A DNA stretch of 64,000 nt, taken from NCBI GenBank assembly GCA_008973525.1, contig WACJ01000317.1:186001-250000 (forward strand), read 5' to 3'. This document shows positions 1 through 12,399 of this stretch, piece after piece (position 1 is the stretch's first letter; the number at the start of each line of letters is the position of its first letter). The notes under the pieces are model-generated. The model made no database searches and was not told the origin of the DNA. It was given only the letters and a program-made list of their open reading frames with translations. The DNA is from Stenopsyche tienmushanensis (Eukaryota > Arthropoda > Insecta > Trichoptera > Stenopsychidae). The translations under genes and the position numbers were made by a program.

Positions 1-179
1 CCTCAAAAATTATAAAAATGTCGCTGCAAACAAGTTTTATTTTGCTAAAAAATAACTTCAAATATATCATATAAATGTTTCATTTAGGAGGCCTGCTGGA
101 AGAGAAAAAGGAAGAGAAAGCAGTGAACGATATGCGTATTTTCACATAAATAATATATACAAAATACTGGTTTCAAGCT

Positions 180-500
180 CCTGTCGGATATTCTAAAAAG
201 GAGGATTATCTAGAAAGAAAAAGCATTGATGTCGAACCCATCACCGAAAAAAGCATAGAAGACTTTATGACTACCTAATACTGGGTATCTCATCACAATT
301 TTTGTATAAAGATATTAACCTTGGAAGGATGAATCTGATTTTAAAGCTGCAAAGAAAATCATCCATTCTATGGGGTATTGAATGATTTTGCTGAAGTTAG
401 TGTTGCCTTGGTGGAGGAATATAATAAATTGATGACAATCTTTTTTGTTGATAAAAGATTACAAAAAGAAATATCCTGATACAAAAAATTCAAAGAGTAT
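180..500 (+). pseudogene. Degenerate fragment of an arthropod repeat-associated protein
   Basis: Coding remnants appear in shifting frames. Positions 381-437 read NDFAEVSVALVEEYNKLMT, and a following frame (about 450-500) reads LLIKDYKKKYPDTKNSK. Just upstream, about 330-380 reads WKDESDFKAAKKIIHSM. In this order the pieces resemble a block (ND.AERGVALI.EYN..LT, then FLLQV..DHRK.YPDS) that I recall from multicopy hypothetical proteins in arthropod genomes. Frameshifts and stops separate the pieces, so this is a dead copy. I cannot name the family with certainty, and its molecular function is not visible here. Confidence 0.5.
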
Positions 501-939
501 CCTTATTTGTAATCTAAACATCCATTTTACATGTAAATATTTATATTAATAAATACAAGTTAGTCACAGTACAGTGCTCTAATTTTTTAAACTCCTAAAT
601 ATTATTTTAAAAAACTGAAAAAATACTGAAATTGTTTTTTATGGTGGAAAATCAAATGAGATGTTGACTGGTTCGAATATATTTTTTTTTACCCAAATAA
701 GCACCACCCTAATGTTTATTCTGTCTAACAGCACAATCTTGCTTCTTAACGTGTTGCTAGGCCTATTACTACGTTAAATAGATGAAACTACATACAATCA
801 GAGAGGATTCTGTAAAGGAATCAGAGTTATTGTTTTATCAGCTAGTCGCCAATACAAAAACAGGAGCATATTTTTAATTTTGAAGATTTGCCTTAGAATT
901 AATGTCACTGCATCTGTATCATCATCATTATCATCATAG

Positions 940-1012
940 TGCAGCCACTGACAGTCCCCTACAGAACTATGGGCCTCTTCAATATCCATTCATAGGAAGG
1001 AGTTGCATCTGT
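940..1012 (+). repeat. Short interspersed repeat, copy A
   Basis: The core CAGAACTATGGGCCTCTTCA followed by ATAT.CATTC.TAGGA recurs at about 51,645-51,690 in the same orientation with few differences, so it is interspersed. Similar blocks (CTGCAGAAC.TAGGCCTC) are known from downstream parts of insect LINEs, but no coding sequence is attached here. It abuts the hAT-like relic that follows. Confidence 0.55.
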
Positions 1013-1019
1013 ATCATAA

Positions 1020-1241
1020 ATGAATGGATTTCTCCATAGGGAAAATCTTGTTTCCAAGATATTAACAAAAGACTTGATTATAGTTATGAAAAAGGTTGTT
1101 CAGGTCATAAATTTTATTGATAACTTACAAGGTTTTAAATGCATACATCTGCTATATCCTTCAGAAGAAATATTCAGTATTGGTATTATTGTAGACCGTC
1201 TCAAGGAGATTGAAACATTTTTGTCTGAAAAAGTCCAATAA
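1020..1241 (+). pseudogene. hAT-like (ZBED5/FAM200-type) transposase fragment
   Basis: An open stretch of 73 codons reads HRENLVSKILTKDL, then IVMKKVVQVINFI, and ends RLKEIETFLSEK. This matches the order of the conserved block in domesticated and mobile hAT-type proteins related to ZBED5, FAM200 and GTF2IRD2: HRE.L..K.L..L..VM...V..VNFI, then the HTEVRWLS region, then R..EL..E...FL..K. The HTEVRWLS part is garbled (LLYPSEEIFSIG), and the rest of the usual protein of 500 residues or more is absent. It is a short relic of the transposase core, not a working gene. Confidence 0.6.
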
Positions 1242-1245
1242 AACA

Positions 1246-3996
1246 TTATTAAAGAAACATTTATTTGAGATACAGTTGTTCTCTAAGAGGCTCATTGAAA
1301 ACCCAAAATGACGGTTTTAAAAGGCACATCAAGTCGTTATATTCATTTTGGATGAAACTGTTTAAAAAACACTTTATAATCCGATGTGTTCGGCGGTTCT
1401 AAACTTCGCCTGAAAAATTGATATAATTCTTAAACTCATCAAAAGATTGGTATAATAGTGGCTTTCAATCTGTGGCGCGTGTATAAGAGTGATGAAATGC
1501 AAAAGGGTTATATATAATGATATGAATTATATGAACGGTTGTTCCATTGATCTTGATACATGTTGAACTAAAAAGAAACAAGGGAGCTTGTTATGTAGAA
1601 CCTGGTTGTTCATTTTTTGTTCATTCTTTTATATCCATTATAAATATAATATTTTTTCCCCACATATATACCTTATTTAAATAAAAGATTTTTGGGTTCT
1701 GAAACTTTATTGCCTGAAATTCATATACAGCATCGTAAGGTTCTCGTTTTCAATTTGGAGAACAAAATTAGAGAACTTATTTTTAAATATGACCAAAAAT
1801 AGTGATCAAAAACCGAATCAAAAGCAATAAATTATTAACAATAAAAGTGAAATATGTACTGACTTTTATAACATATTCGAATAAAAGTACAGATATAGAA
1901 TTGTATTAAAAAAAATATAGTGTTATAAATTTGTGGACCTTGGCATCGTCCAATATTTGCCATCACCATCATCCTGGCGATGTCATTTTATGAGTTCAAA
2001 GTAAAATTTATATGAACGTGTATTGAAACTGGACTCATCCAATTAAGTATTAATTCAGTTTTGGACTAGCTATCTGTATAAAGCTGCACTTTCTTTTATG
2101 AAAACTAAGATTTTGAGCCGATTACAGCTAGAAAAATGCCTCCTTTCAAAGACGATTTGAAGAGCTTTCAGCAATACCGAGGATTACACTGGACTAATGA
2201 TTCATATCGTTCCACATTTATAAATATGATTAATATATATATTTTTTTTACATTTTTACAAAAAATACCCATGGGCCGCCATATTCATCTCTCAGCAGGT
2301 TTTGAGTCGCGGTCGAAAAATAATAAGAAACTGCTTTATTAGATATATAATCTATATTATAGATGATTAGCATGGATTTTTTTAATTCAACAATCTGGAT
2401 TTGAATACAAACCTTTATAAAAGAGTTCAGGATCTAAATCATTATACCGATAATTGTTTAAATATATTAAAATCCATATAATATGAGATCAAGATTGTTA
2501 TGCCCATACGTGATACAGATCTTTCAATAAGATTGATCCAGATTTGTTTAAACCATCGTTTATGATTTTTAACAAGTCCAGATGAAGATCAGTTTACTTC
2601 GACTAATCGATAAGTTTGCCGAAACGAGATCTAATAGGAGAAAATTAGTTTTAGTAGCGTGAGAATGGGTCAGGACGGTGCCACATAATGGATAGACAGA
2701 TACATTTAAGACCATCCGAAGGCTTTGGTGTATAGAGGCATCCGCTTGTAAATAATCAAGTCTTGTAATCACACGATGACATAACAGATAGCCCATTGTG
2801 AAAAAGATAGCTCGGCTTTGTTTGAATGGTACCGTGTGATTTAACGCTTCTCAAATTGTGTTACAAGGCTAACAGCCTTTTGCCTCGTGCAATCGTCTAA
2901 TATGGTCGCTGTCGAATCTGAAATGTTTAATGATGAAAACGTATTCAGCGAAGATACATCTCTGAAATGATCAGCCACACATCCATGGAAATGTCACGCA
3001 ACAATATTAGATTGCGTAATTTTGGAAAATGAGCTGAAAAATAATCGCTCAATTTTGCAATTGAAAATTTGATGTGTATTTGATTGAATAAATCTCGATC
3101 GATCGATTAGATCTGATTGTAATAAATGCAATATAAAATTTATAATTTAGAGATTGTAATCATACGTAACCGAGATCATAATAAAATCATTAACAAAAAT
3201 GTGCAAAAACAAATATCAATAGATTTCGATTGATAATGAGATAAGCGCATGTTTTACGAGCAAGCAAAATAAGCAGAAGAGTCCCAAATTTAAAAACTTT
3301 TGCTGAACTTTGGAAGATTAACAGTTATAAAAGCTCGGGTTGAAATCCAGATTGTCAGAAAAATCTTATATAACAGCATAATTTATATCCAGACTTGGCC
3401 TGATTTCTTGGATCGTTTATGTTCACAGATTGATCAAACTCTGTGATATTTGTATGATCTATAAAATGATAAAGGTTTGTTTCATTATGTTCACCAGATT
3501 AAGTGTTACTAACTCGCTGAGACCAGCCTATTATATATAAGTCATAGTTAGCGCTTTACTTCAAATCAGAAATATTAACTGATTTTGTGAGGGAAATACC
3601 ATTCAATGAAGACAATAGGAATTTGAAACATTATCTCGATGTAAAACCAAATCTACAAGATCCAAAGAATGCAAAATTTTATCATTTCGCCAACAAATTA
3701 AATATCTGATTGAACGCTCGATAGCTCACCGATAATTTGGAACAATGAGTGGCTATAAGAAAGCAAAAATATGCTCAAATCACGATCGTTATCGTATTGT
3801 ATTTTTGCACAATTACAAAAATGAAGATTATAATATCACAGAGATAACGCTGTTAATCATCGGCAATATGAGTCCAAATGCTTACTCGCTATAATACTAT
3901 TTATCATTGTTTATTAATGATTTATAAAATTTTATTTATTTTATCCATTTGGACGATGTTGTACCATGCAAATTTTTTGCTAACATGACAGTGTTA
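1246..3996. other. AT-rich intergenic DNA, no gene seen
   Basis: Both strands carry only short, uninformative open frames. Nothing resembles a known protein, RNA gene or paired repeat. A slightly GC-richer patch lies at about 2,580-2,800, without recognisable content. Confidence 0.5.
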
Positions 3997-4000
3997 TTAA

Positions 4001-4263
4001 TCTGTATGGTAGGATGATCGCGTATTTGCGAGCGAACTCGTTCGCCGCTGCGTCCATCAGATATGCGCGTCTCCGAAGTCTGGAATTTGCGCCCCATTAG
4101 AAATAACACTAATTCACGTTGGGCGACGAGAGTGTTAAATATAAGCTTCATACACGCTACAGCAGTCCTGATAGATTAGTAAATTTGTACAGATGATAAG
4201 TGGCGGACAAGCAAATATAGCATCTAAGAGTGAAGATTTTAAATTATCTCACCACTCAAAGGG
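4001..4263 (+). mobile_element. piggyBac-like TTAA-flanked MITE, internally deleted copy
   Basis: The element is flanked by TTAA at 3,997-4,000 and 4,264-4,267. Its right end, read inward, is CCCTTTGAGTGGTGAG. Its left end aligns base for base in length with the 35.6 kb copy up to the shared GCGTATTTGCGA. The right-hand half (AAGCTTC.TACACG, then GATAGATTAGTAAATTTGTA, then GATTTTAAATTATCTCAC) matches the other two copies. The internal minisatellite present in those copies is missing. The TTAA target and CCC-start termini are typical of piggyBac-type elements. No transposase is encoded, so it is non-autonomous. Confidence 0.7.
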
Positions 4264-4267
4264 TTAA

Positions 4268-5067
4268 GATACTCTAACATACTGCAATGCTGCTAAATTC
4301 CAATTTGATTCATATACTTCCATGCTTTTTATAGGCTTGTTTAATTTATCAGGGTATCTAAAATCGTGTTTACAAAAAGTTGTAAAATAGATCCATCAAC
4401 TATAATTGGATTAATAAAATCCAATGGGAGGCTAATCGATAAGCAATTAATCGTCATAATTAAAAAAATCAATAGGATTTGCGTTATTAATCGTGGGTTT
4501 TATACAATGGCTAATTTTCTGAATCCTCAAATTTAAACGAGAGCTCTACCAATTTAAAAAAATCAGTACAGTTATAGCAAGTGCGGCTAATAAGGATATT
4601 TTATGGTCGTTAATAAATGAGAATTAAAACAATATATATCATGCATTTGTAACATGAAGCCGAATGTATTTTTTTCTTAATTAATAGCCTTTCTAACCGG
4701 ATATTTATCGATTAATTCCTATCAAGGCTATTACCAGTACGATCCACGAGAGCTTAATTTATTGCCAAAAATGTTCAGTAATGTATGAATATACTTTTTA
4801 CTTCGTTAGGAAATCATGTAAATACGTTTAAATGTCATGTATGATTTATGATAATGCTTTATTAATTATATATAGGCTATATTATTGCATATTTTTTGTG
4901 ATCAATAATTAAATCTGTAATTGATAGCTCATGTTCATTGCAAATTTGGTTGCAATCCGTACGACGGCGCATTTTATTAATGAAACTATTTAGACATCGG
5001 GAGGATGATTTTTAGACGAGGGGGCATTTAAATTGGAATCGTATTATGAAAAGCGGGGGGGCATTGG
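4268..5067. other. AT-rich intergenic DNA, no gene seen
   Basis: No open frame or repeat of note. A G-rich patch at about 5,000-5,066 precedes the SINE. Confidence 0.45.
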
Positions 5068-5217
5068 ACTGACAAATTAATATTTTTTTGAAGTTTTCGA
5101 AGGCCAGCTTTATAAGTAGGTATTAGATATAATACGCCACAGCGGGATGTGAACCCGCACCGCAAAATTTGCCAGTCATTGTTTTAACCGCCGCACCAAC
5201 AAGCCGCACTGACAAAT
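5068..5217 (-). mobile_element. tRNA-derived SINE with 10-bp target duplication
   Basis: On the minus strand a tRNA-like head starts at 5,207. It contains an A-box-like TTGGTGCGGCGG and a perfect T-arm, GCGGG TTCACAT CCCGC, with a B-box-like GGTTCACATCC. The body continues to an A-rich tail (CTTCAAAAAAATATTA) ending at 5,078. The direct repeat ACTGACAAAT flanks both sides (5,068-5,077 and 5,208-5,217), so the element is about 130 bp. The anticodon arm does not fold well, which argues against a functional tRNA gene. Poly(A)-type tail plus target duplication fits LINE-driven retrotransposition. Confidence 0.75.
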
Positions 5218-8200
5218 CAAAAAATAAAGAATTATTATAATAATAAAAAAAATATGGACACACCGTGAAGAATACCATTATTCTAATTAAAGTTCTAAAC
5301 AAATCTATTCGGCACGAAAAAAGTATTTTAATAAATGTTGTATGGAAGAATACATCCAAAACTTGTATTGAATGCAAAGAAATGTCTATTTATAAGAAAC
5401 ATACAAACTTATCATCACCTCTTTTAATACATAATTAATTCAGTTGTACTGTCCAGAAGATGAACGATAAGCATTTTTGGTGGACATGTAATAACAGCTG
5501 GCAGTTATGCATCGCCAACTTTAATTATCAAAGCCAGAAAGAGCATAAATAATAAATAAAAAAATGTTTAGATTCGACTGGTTTCGATGTTTATGCTTAA
5601 ACGATCATTATCTGACTACCTGATGTTAATAGACGCGTATTTGTATATTTTCAAAGTAATCGCAAAATCAATATTTAAATGTGTAGATTCTCCTCGAAAC
5701 CAAGTGTTGATATAATAATTTAATCCAGGACTCTTTTTATAATGGTCTCAAATCAAATCCAGATTGTGAAGAATATTTTTATCATATTAAGAGATTTGGG
5801 AGATCGAAGATATTAAAAATTCTGGTTGATCATCTCGATTCGGGTTTATTTTGACATTTAGGGTGGAAAAAATAAATATTGATTCGATTATCTATATACC
5901 TTCCAATTAAAAATCCTTCCCAAAAAGACTCCTATAGCAATTTTCTACACCCGATAATAATATAGCACCTTAAGAAGAAATTCTCGCTGAACCAATTACC
6001 TTCAAAATATTTTTTTAATATCTGATTGGAGTTTTCAAGTCTTGTGCATAAACATTGTAGATATTTTCTAAAACATGTTTATCAAAGTTAGACCAATCTT
6101 TTAATACTTTTATAAATTTTATAACAAATAAGGGATGTTTGTTGAAGAAAAAAAATAGCAAATCGATTTATCGTTGGTTAAATAAGTTCTATTATGGTAA
6201 TGCGTAAGTTTTCAGCGCTTTATTTTCATTACTGAACTTCAAATACTGTCCTATATATGAACTGATTTCTGTTGAATTAGAAATCTATGAATGGAAATCT
6301 ATCGAGTTGTCTAAGCTAAAGAATTGGTTTTTATAATTCGAAAATTAGGTCACATCAAAACATAAAATAAACATAGAAGTTGTGGATTGTAGAAATCTGA
6401 ATTCGATACTAGAATACTGAATTATTTCTTTGAAGAAAATGTAAAAGAAAAACATAGATAATGAGTTTTTCCATACTCAACTTACTCACTGAGCTCCAAC
6501 AACCTCTTTGGTTAGACTTCTCCACTGATGAAATTCAATTATTGCTTGAAAAATGATAGGAGACTAAAGATTAACCCTTGTGTCAATAAAATGTTTAATG
6601 TCCTCCCGTCAATGAAACAGATAAACAAACTATCGTACAAAATATACTAATCTGGTTTTTATATACAATATATATAATTCGAAAATATTTTCTGCAGCAT
6701 AGGCAAAAGAAAAATATAGTATTTTTCAAACATATGATGCAAAAAAGATGTTTTTATGACACAGGTAAAAATACAGGTCAGCGTAAGAAATATGATAAAA
6801 TATTGTAAAAATCCTATTAAAAAAATATCTAGGTATTCTATAGGAATATAAGTTTTTTTCGAGACACAAGGATCCCAAACTTTTTTAAATTTTATAATTT
6901 TGTAAAACTAGTATAAAGTCAAAGAGATTTGGTAAGATCTATACATATCTACTATTAAAAAAACTCATTATAAAACCACAATGGTCTGGCCAGACCATCT
7001 TATTGGCAGAATGATTAAAATAGAGATTTTCTAAATTTTCTTTAGCTACAAATATAAGCCAAATTATCCTATGGAATAAAGGTCAATTGCAGTATATAAT
7101 TTATAATTCATCTTTACCTAAGATAAACATAGAGATACTATGTCTGAAATGAATGAATATGAATGAAAATGTATTATTTCGGATCTAGATTATACTTCTG
7201 TTACTTATTCATTTAAATGAATGCATATTAAGATATTAAATCTGAAATTATTTTCGCATTTTGAAATATAAAAAAATTATATGTCTGTTATACACGAGTA
7301 AGAAGCAAAGGTATTCTGCCTAACTGACAAGCAACACTCGGTATATACTCGTCAAACAATGATCAAACCAATACATATCTAATTTATATCGTCAAATTTT
7401 TCATATTTGATATTCATAATGATTGACTTTGTGCGTCAACAAAGCTGCTTTAAATTAAAAATAAATACCGTCAACCTTACCAATTACATGACCTTAAATA
7501 TGCAACGAGGAAAAGTCCAAAACGCTAAATTTATTTAATCTGATAACAATGCAACATTTCATTATTTTTTATTTGGGAAGATTTATTAAATTATTCCGAA
7601 ATTGAAAGGAGGATGTATGAAGATAAAATTAATTCAATCCGTTCCAAAAGAAGATAAAACTGTGGTCACTCATAAATATGTGCACACAGCTAGTTTAGTA
7701 TTATTTACAGCGATCTGATTGTGCGCTAAATAGATACTTGCCTTATTTTAAATCGCATTTGTTCAGTTGTGTTATTTTTTTGTTCGCCTGTATTAATACA
7801 TTTAATTTAAATATTGTGGGCACATAAATAAATAATTACACATTTGGCGCACAATCATTAAATAGCATGTAATCATCATCATTTCTATAGCACACAGCAG
7901 TAGGTGGAAAAGTCCATACAAGCTAGGTCTTTATAAACAGTACAACACGCTCATTACAGAATCAGCTATCATTTTCCATTTATAAAAATTTTTCGATATA
8001 AATCTTTCTAAAACTGCATGAGAATCCTTGGTATTTATCAAGTGTTAGTATATTGGATTAGTTCTTAGACCCTTGTTATGAAGATTTCTGATTTAAATCA
8101 AGATTGTGATTGATCCAGGTTAAGCCTGATTAATAAAATCGGATAGGGCCACTTATGAATTACTGACTTATAACAATCATTAAAATATCGCTCATGAATA

Positions 8201-8990
8201 ATCTCAAACTAAATAAATCTTTTTCGAATGATCGTATATAGGGATTCTGATTTTATTTCTCGAGAAATGAGAACTCTCGACATTGCTCGAAAGCTTCTAT
8301 GAGACATTGCTCGATTTTGTATATCATAATTATCGAAACGAAATACTAATTGACAAATACTAAAATGATTTTTCAATCAAATAATCAAATACAGTATGCT
8401 AGAATTCAATATAAAATGGGAATTAAAAATTAGTCCATTTATAATATGTACTATAAACATCGTTTGTCAGTGATGGTCAGTATTTAAATATGATTGACCA
8501 CTATTGAAAGTGATTGCTTCTGTATTTTTTATTCTTAAGTACTATCATTAAGCTTTTCTGCAATATATTTTGTTTTATCACTAGAGATAAGGTGAATATT
8601 GGTTATTTGAGTTTATTTTAGGAATTTCATAGTACTTTTTATGTAGTTGGTATAAGGAAGATTGAAGCATATTTTAATATAATAAATAAATGTCAAAGGC
8701 TCAAATCAGATAATAATATTCAAAAGTTGCTTCTAAATCTGAAAGAACCTCAATTTTCGATGTTGACTTACTCCTATTAATACTTAAATCAAATAATTGA
8801 TAACATATTTTGAAACGTTCCACCCATTCTAACTCCTGTTTTCAATAAAACTTTCTTCTAAATACATTCATAAGAAAATAGGAGAAATGAAACAGAAAAT
8901 ATGACCATTTTTCAAACCGTTGGTTGTTGATATCTCTATCATAAAAAAATGCATGGCAACCCTAAGAAGTGTTAAACATAAAGAAATAGC
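5218..8990. other. AT-rich intergenic DNA, no gene seen
   Basis: No protein-coding or RNA gene is supported. Two minor structures stand out: an 18-bp perfect palindrome at 6,981-6,998, and a weak candidate small element at about 6,573-6,870 with TTAACCCTTGTGTC at its left end and GACACAAGGATCC at its right. Confidence 0.5.
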
Positions 8991-8996
8991 GCCAGA

Positions 8997-10160
8997 TGGG
9001 AGCTGATCGTTGACGCGCTCAGGGAAAACTTCGAAGTTCCCGAATACATAATTGAGCTCGTCAGCGACTACTTCAAAGATCGACGTGTCCATCATTATGA
9101 GACGAGCACGACCAAGAAGCTAGATATGGGCATTCCGCAGGGATCCGTTCTGGGGGCCACTCTGTGGAATGTCCTCTACAACAGTCTGCTGACAACAAAG
9201 ATGACACACGGAGCAAAACTCATTGCCTTCGCGGATGACGTCGCACTGTTGGTGACAGCTCAGCATCCATGGGAAATGGAGGCGATGGCCAATGAAGCCC
9301 AAGAATGAAGAATCGCCCGGAGGCAATGATCTGCAGTAGAAGAAGAAGACCGAGGGTCAAGAGGCTTGTTTTGAACGGTCACGAGATTGAATACAGCAAA
9401 TCGCTGAGATACCTCGGGATCCTCTTGGACAACAAGCTGACCTTCAAAACATATTAAAGCAGCTGCGCAGAAGGCGCAGAAGGTGGCCAGTGAGCTAGGA
9501 TGGCTCATGCTCAATATCGGAGGGCCAAAGCCTTGTAGAAGACGTACCATAAACGAGATAATACATTAGATTCTTCTGTACGAAGCCCCGATATGTACAT
9601 GAGCATACAGAACTGTATCTGAAGAAGCGGTGCTCGTGATCGCTGGAATACCACCGCTTGACCTCCAGGCAAAGAATAAGGCCTTAGACTACGAAGATCC
9701 TGAAAATCGCAACGAACATGACCAGAAACAGATGGAAGCCTGGGAGCAGAGATGGGATCAGTCCAGCAAGGGAAGATGGATCCACTGACTTTTCCCGGTC
9801 ATAAGTCGGTGGAGAGCCCGGAAACACGGTGAAAAGACCTACCACTTGAATCAGGTGCTGACTGGGCATGGATGCTTGTGTGTGGATGTGGAGGTCGACG
9901 ACGCATAGCACATCATCATTGGCTGTAAGACTTGGGCACCCCAGAGAAAACTGCTGTAACAAGCACTCGGGGTAGCCGAGCTCAACGTCGACAACATGAT
10001 CCACAGCATAATGAAAAGCAAGAAGAACTTGGACCTTTGGCAATGGAATATGTAGAAGAGATTCTGAGCGCCAAAGAGGGCAGTAAAAGAGAAAGACGCA
10101 GAGCGCCTCTCCAACTATTGTTGGGCAAATTACCTAAGGCCAGACTACCTGTCCTCCTGA
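8997..10160 (+). pseudogene. R1-like non-LTR retrotransposon, 5'-truncated ORF2 fragment
   Basis: From 8,997 one frame runs through WELIVDALRENFEVPEYI to MGIPQGSVLGATLWN and the reverse-transcriptase active-site motif FADDVALL, stopping at 9,308. Shifted frames continue with RLVLNGHEIEYSKSLRYLGI, LDNKLTFK, then WEQRWDQSSKGRWIH, TYHLNQVLTGHGC, ELNVDNMIHSIM, and end in frame with WANYLRPDYLSS and a stop at 10,158-10,160. The order is RT palm, thumb, then the C-terminal domain with the LTGHG motif typical of R1/Jockey-group LINEs. The 5' half (endonuclease, fingers) is absent, as expected from incomplete reverse transcription. Its GC content is well above its surroundings. Frameshifts and stops make it inactive. 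Confidence 0.85.
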
Positions 10161-10469
10161 GTGTAAGTATTATTGACTTTTTTTTAAATAAAATTTCTTA
10201 GGTTATACAATTAGGCATTGCTGAAGTTTTTAAAAAAAATAGTTTTAAAATGATTGGACAGATCACATAATAAGATTTCATCTAACGGATGTATTATGGT
10301 TTGCAATATATGATATAAATTATTTAGACCCTTTTAAAAAAAACTACACTAATAAAGATACTTCACATCTTTCAATAATCAATCTCTTTGAGATACGCCA
10401 TTTAGGATATGAGGGAAATAAAAAAGATATTGTATAAACAAAAATCTTGTGTGTTGATGATATCTGTGT

Positions 10470-10525
10470 TAGCTTAACAGCTCATTGAGCTTGTCCTCTA
10501 GCGGCCCGCAGCAAATGGGTTAATC
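10470..10525. repeat. Possible relic of a TTAA-flanked element end
   Basis: Two TTAA sites bracket about 45 bp that read, on the minus strand, CCCATTTGCTGCGGGCCGC and on to GGACAAGC. A CCC start beside TTAA is typical of piggyBac-type ends, but a matching partner end was not found. Confidence 0.25.
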
Positions 10526-10559
10526 CGGTCCACTTTTTTTGGATACTCCCATAATTCGT

Positions 10560-11010
10560 TAACATTCGGTTTTTTTAAGCGCTTCTTTGATCGAAATTGG
10601 CCGTCGCCGTAATCGGTGTTTGTAAATCTCCTGATGTGATATACCTGGGAGTCAATCATGTCTGGCACATGCGCTAAGGAATTGGTGCGTCATCGGAAAT
10701 CATGCCTTTGATAAACGAGCTCTCGATGACGATGCACACCAATCCACCTTCCTTCCATGCTCCATCATGCTGCTGCCTCAGACCTGGCGTCTGCTCCCAC
10801 GTGACGAAAAAAATCCATCGTGGATTACCAGATGCCTCTGTCCAAGATTGATTGCATCGAAAGGATCATGGAAATGTGGCAAGGGGTCACTAATACAAAT
10901 ATGCGCGTCCTTAAATACCATTCTAACAATCGAATTAAATATATTCAAATCCGACGTGCGATTGTGCGCTCGATCGAAATACAATCAAAGATTCTTTCCA
11001 ATAAATAAAT
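10560..11010. promoter_or_regulatory. GC-richer non-coding island (candidate regulatory DNA)
   Basis: Composition and complexity rise above the AT-rich background. The short open frames on both strands resemble no protein and overlap each other. The island lies about 39 kb downstream of the GATA-factor 3' end. Assigning it as an enhancer is inference from composition and position only. Confidence 0.25.
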
Positions 11011-12399
11011 AATTAGCTACGTCGATTTGCTACATAGATAGTACAATATGACAGAATACTAAATACCACTCACCTCGTTACAAACACCCGTATTCCGAGA
11101 ATCCTTTTGCCTATCATAACCATTAAACAGACCATGACAATAGATACGAAGATAAGGTTCCTCGGTCCATACCTTGGGTCAATAAAAAATCATCCTAAAG
11201 CAGAACATCTCCAACGTGATGAATGATTATTTTTTAATCATAGATTTACCAATTATTTTTCTATGATATCTAAATTATCCGACATGATTTTATTAATATT
11301 TTATTATTACTATAACAAGATCTAATATTTGCACCTTCTTTATATTCCGCAATTTTACACTTGTCAACCAATTCGACAAATTTGACAAAAATGTAAAATA
11401 ATGCAATTATGACTATATTACTAAGCATCAATTGAATTATAAATAATCTTAATCAATAAATAGTTTCAGATCTTGTGTAAAATTATACTTGTTCACCATA
11501 GATGGCATTTAATTTATTAAAAAATGATACATTTTATGCAATTATAGTTGAACCTGCTTATGATGAATTATTAGACGACTAGGCTTTTAACGCAAAATTT
11601 ATGGTTGTAAAGAATACTTTTCCATACAAATGTTTTTCATACATGAACGAGCTTGCTAAATTTGATATCATAGTAGATTGTAGACAAAAAAATAGTTTGG
11701 AGATTTTAATTTAATGTCTGAATTTAAATGTTTTAATTAGTACCAATTTTTACAGAACTCAAGAATTCGTCAATTCTATTTTAAACACCATTTGGAAATT
11801 TAAAAAAAATACTCATTTGCTTGCATGATAACATTAGGACATACACACTACAATTTACGCTCAATCTATAAACTCAATTCTTCCAGAGCTATGAAATATT
11901 ATGGAGGATTATTAATCAGTCAATATACTCGATCCATGAAATGTTATTGATAAATTTAATTATGAATCCATTCCAAATGCAATTCTCTTGCTGAAGTCAT
12001 CCAGCCAAAGGCGAATTTAATAATTGCATCTTGTATAGATATATACACTGGGTCGAGTTTCTGAGAAAAATGAATCGATTGTGGTGAAAAAATGATCGAT
12101 CGCCGATTGAATATCGCTGGTTTGTAGTATTGTTAGTAGACATAACGATTTAAGCGTCCATTAGCCTTTAATTGTGTATGTCGATAGGGGGTCTGATCTA
12201 ATTACAAAACCATCTCAAAGGCATCATCACGCTATTTCAATACTCATTCCGAATCTTTTTGCTTTAGTTGGCACACTCTAATTATTATCGATGGAATTAC
12301 ATCGAAGTTTATCATTAGATCGTTTACCAACATTGCGCAATGTGCCTCTTGCGTTAATTTAAATATTAGCTAACCGGTCCGTATCGGAAAATATTTTAA
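11011..12399. other. AT-rich intergenic DNA, no gene seen
   Basis: No supported coding region, RNA or paired repeat. Confidence 0.45.

Noticed and set aside
5133..5207. A tRNA gene on the minus strand
   Set aside because: Only the T-arm is perfect; the anticodon arm does not form and the unit has a SINE tail and target duplication.
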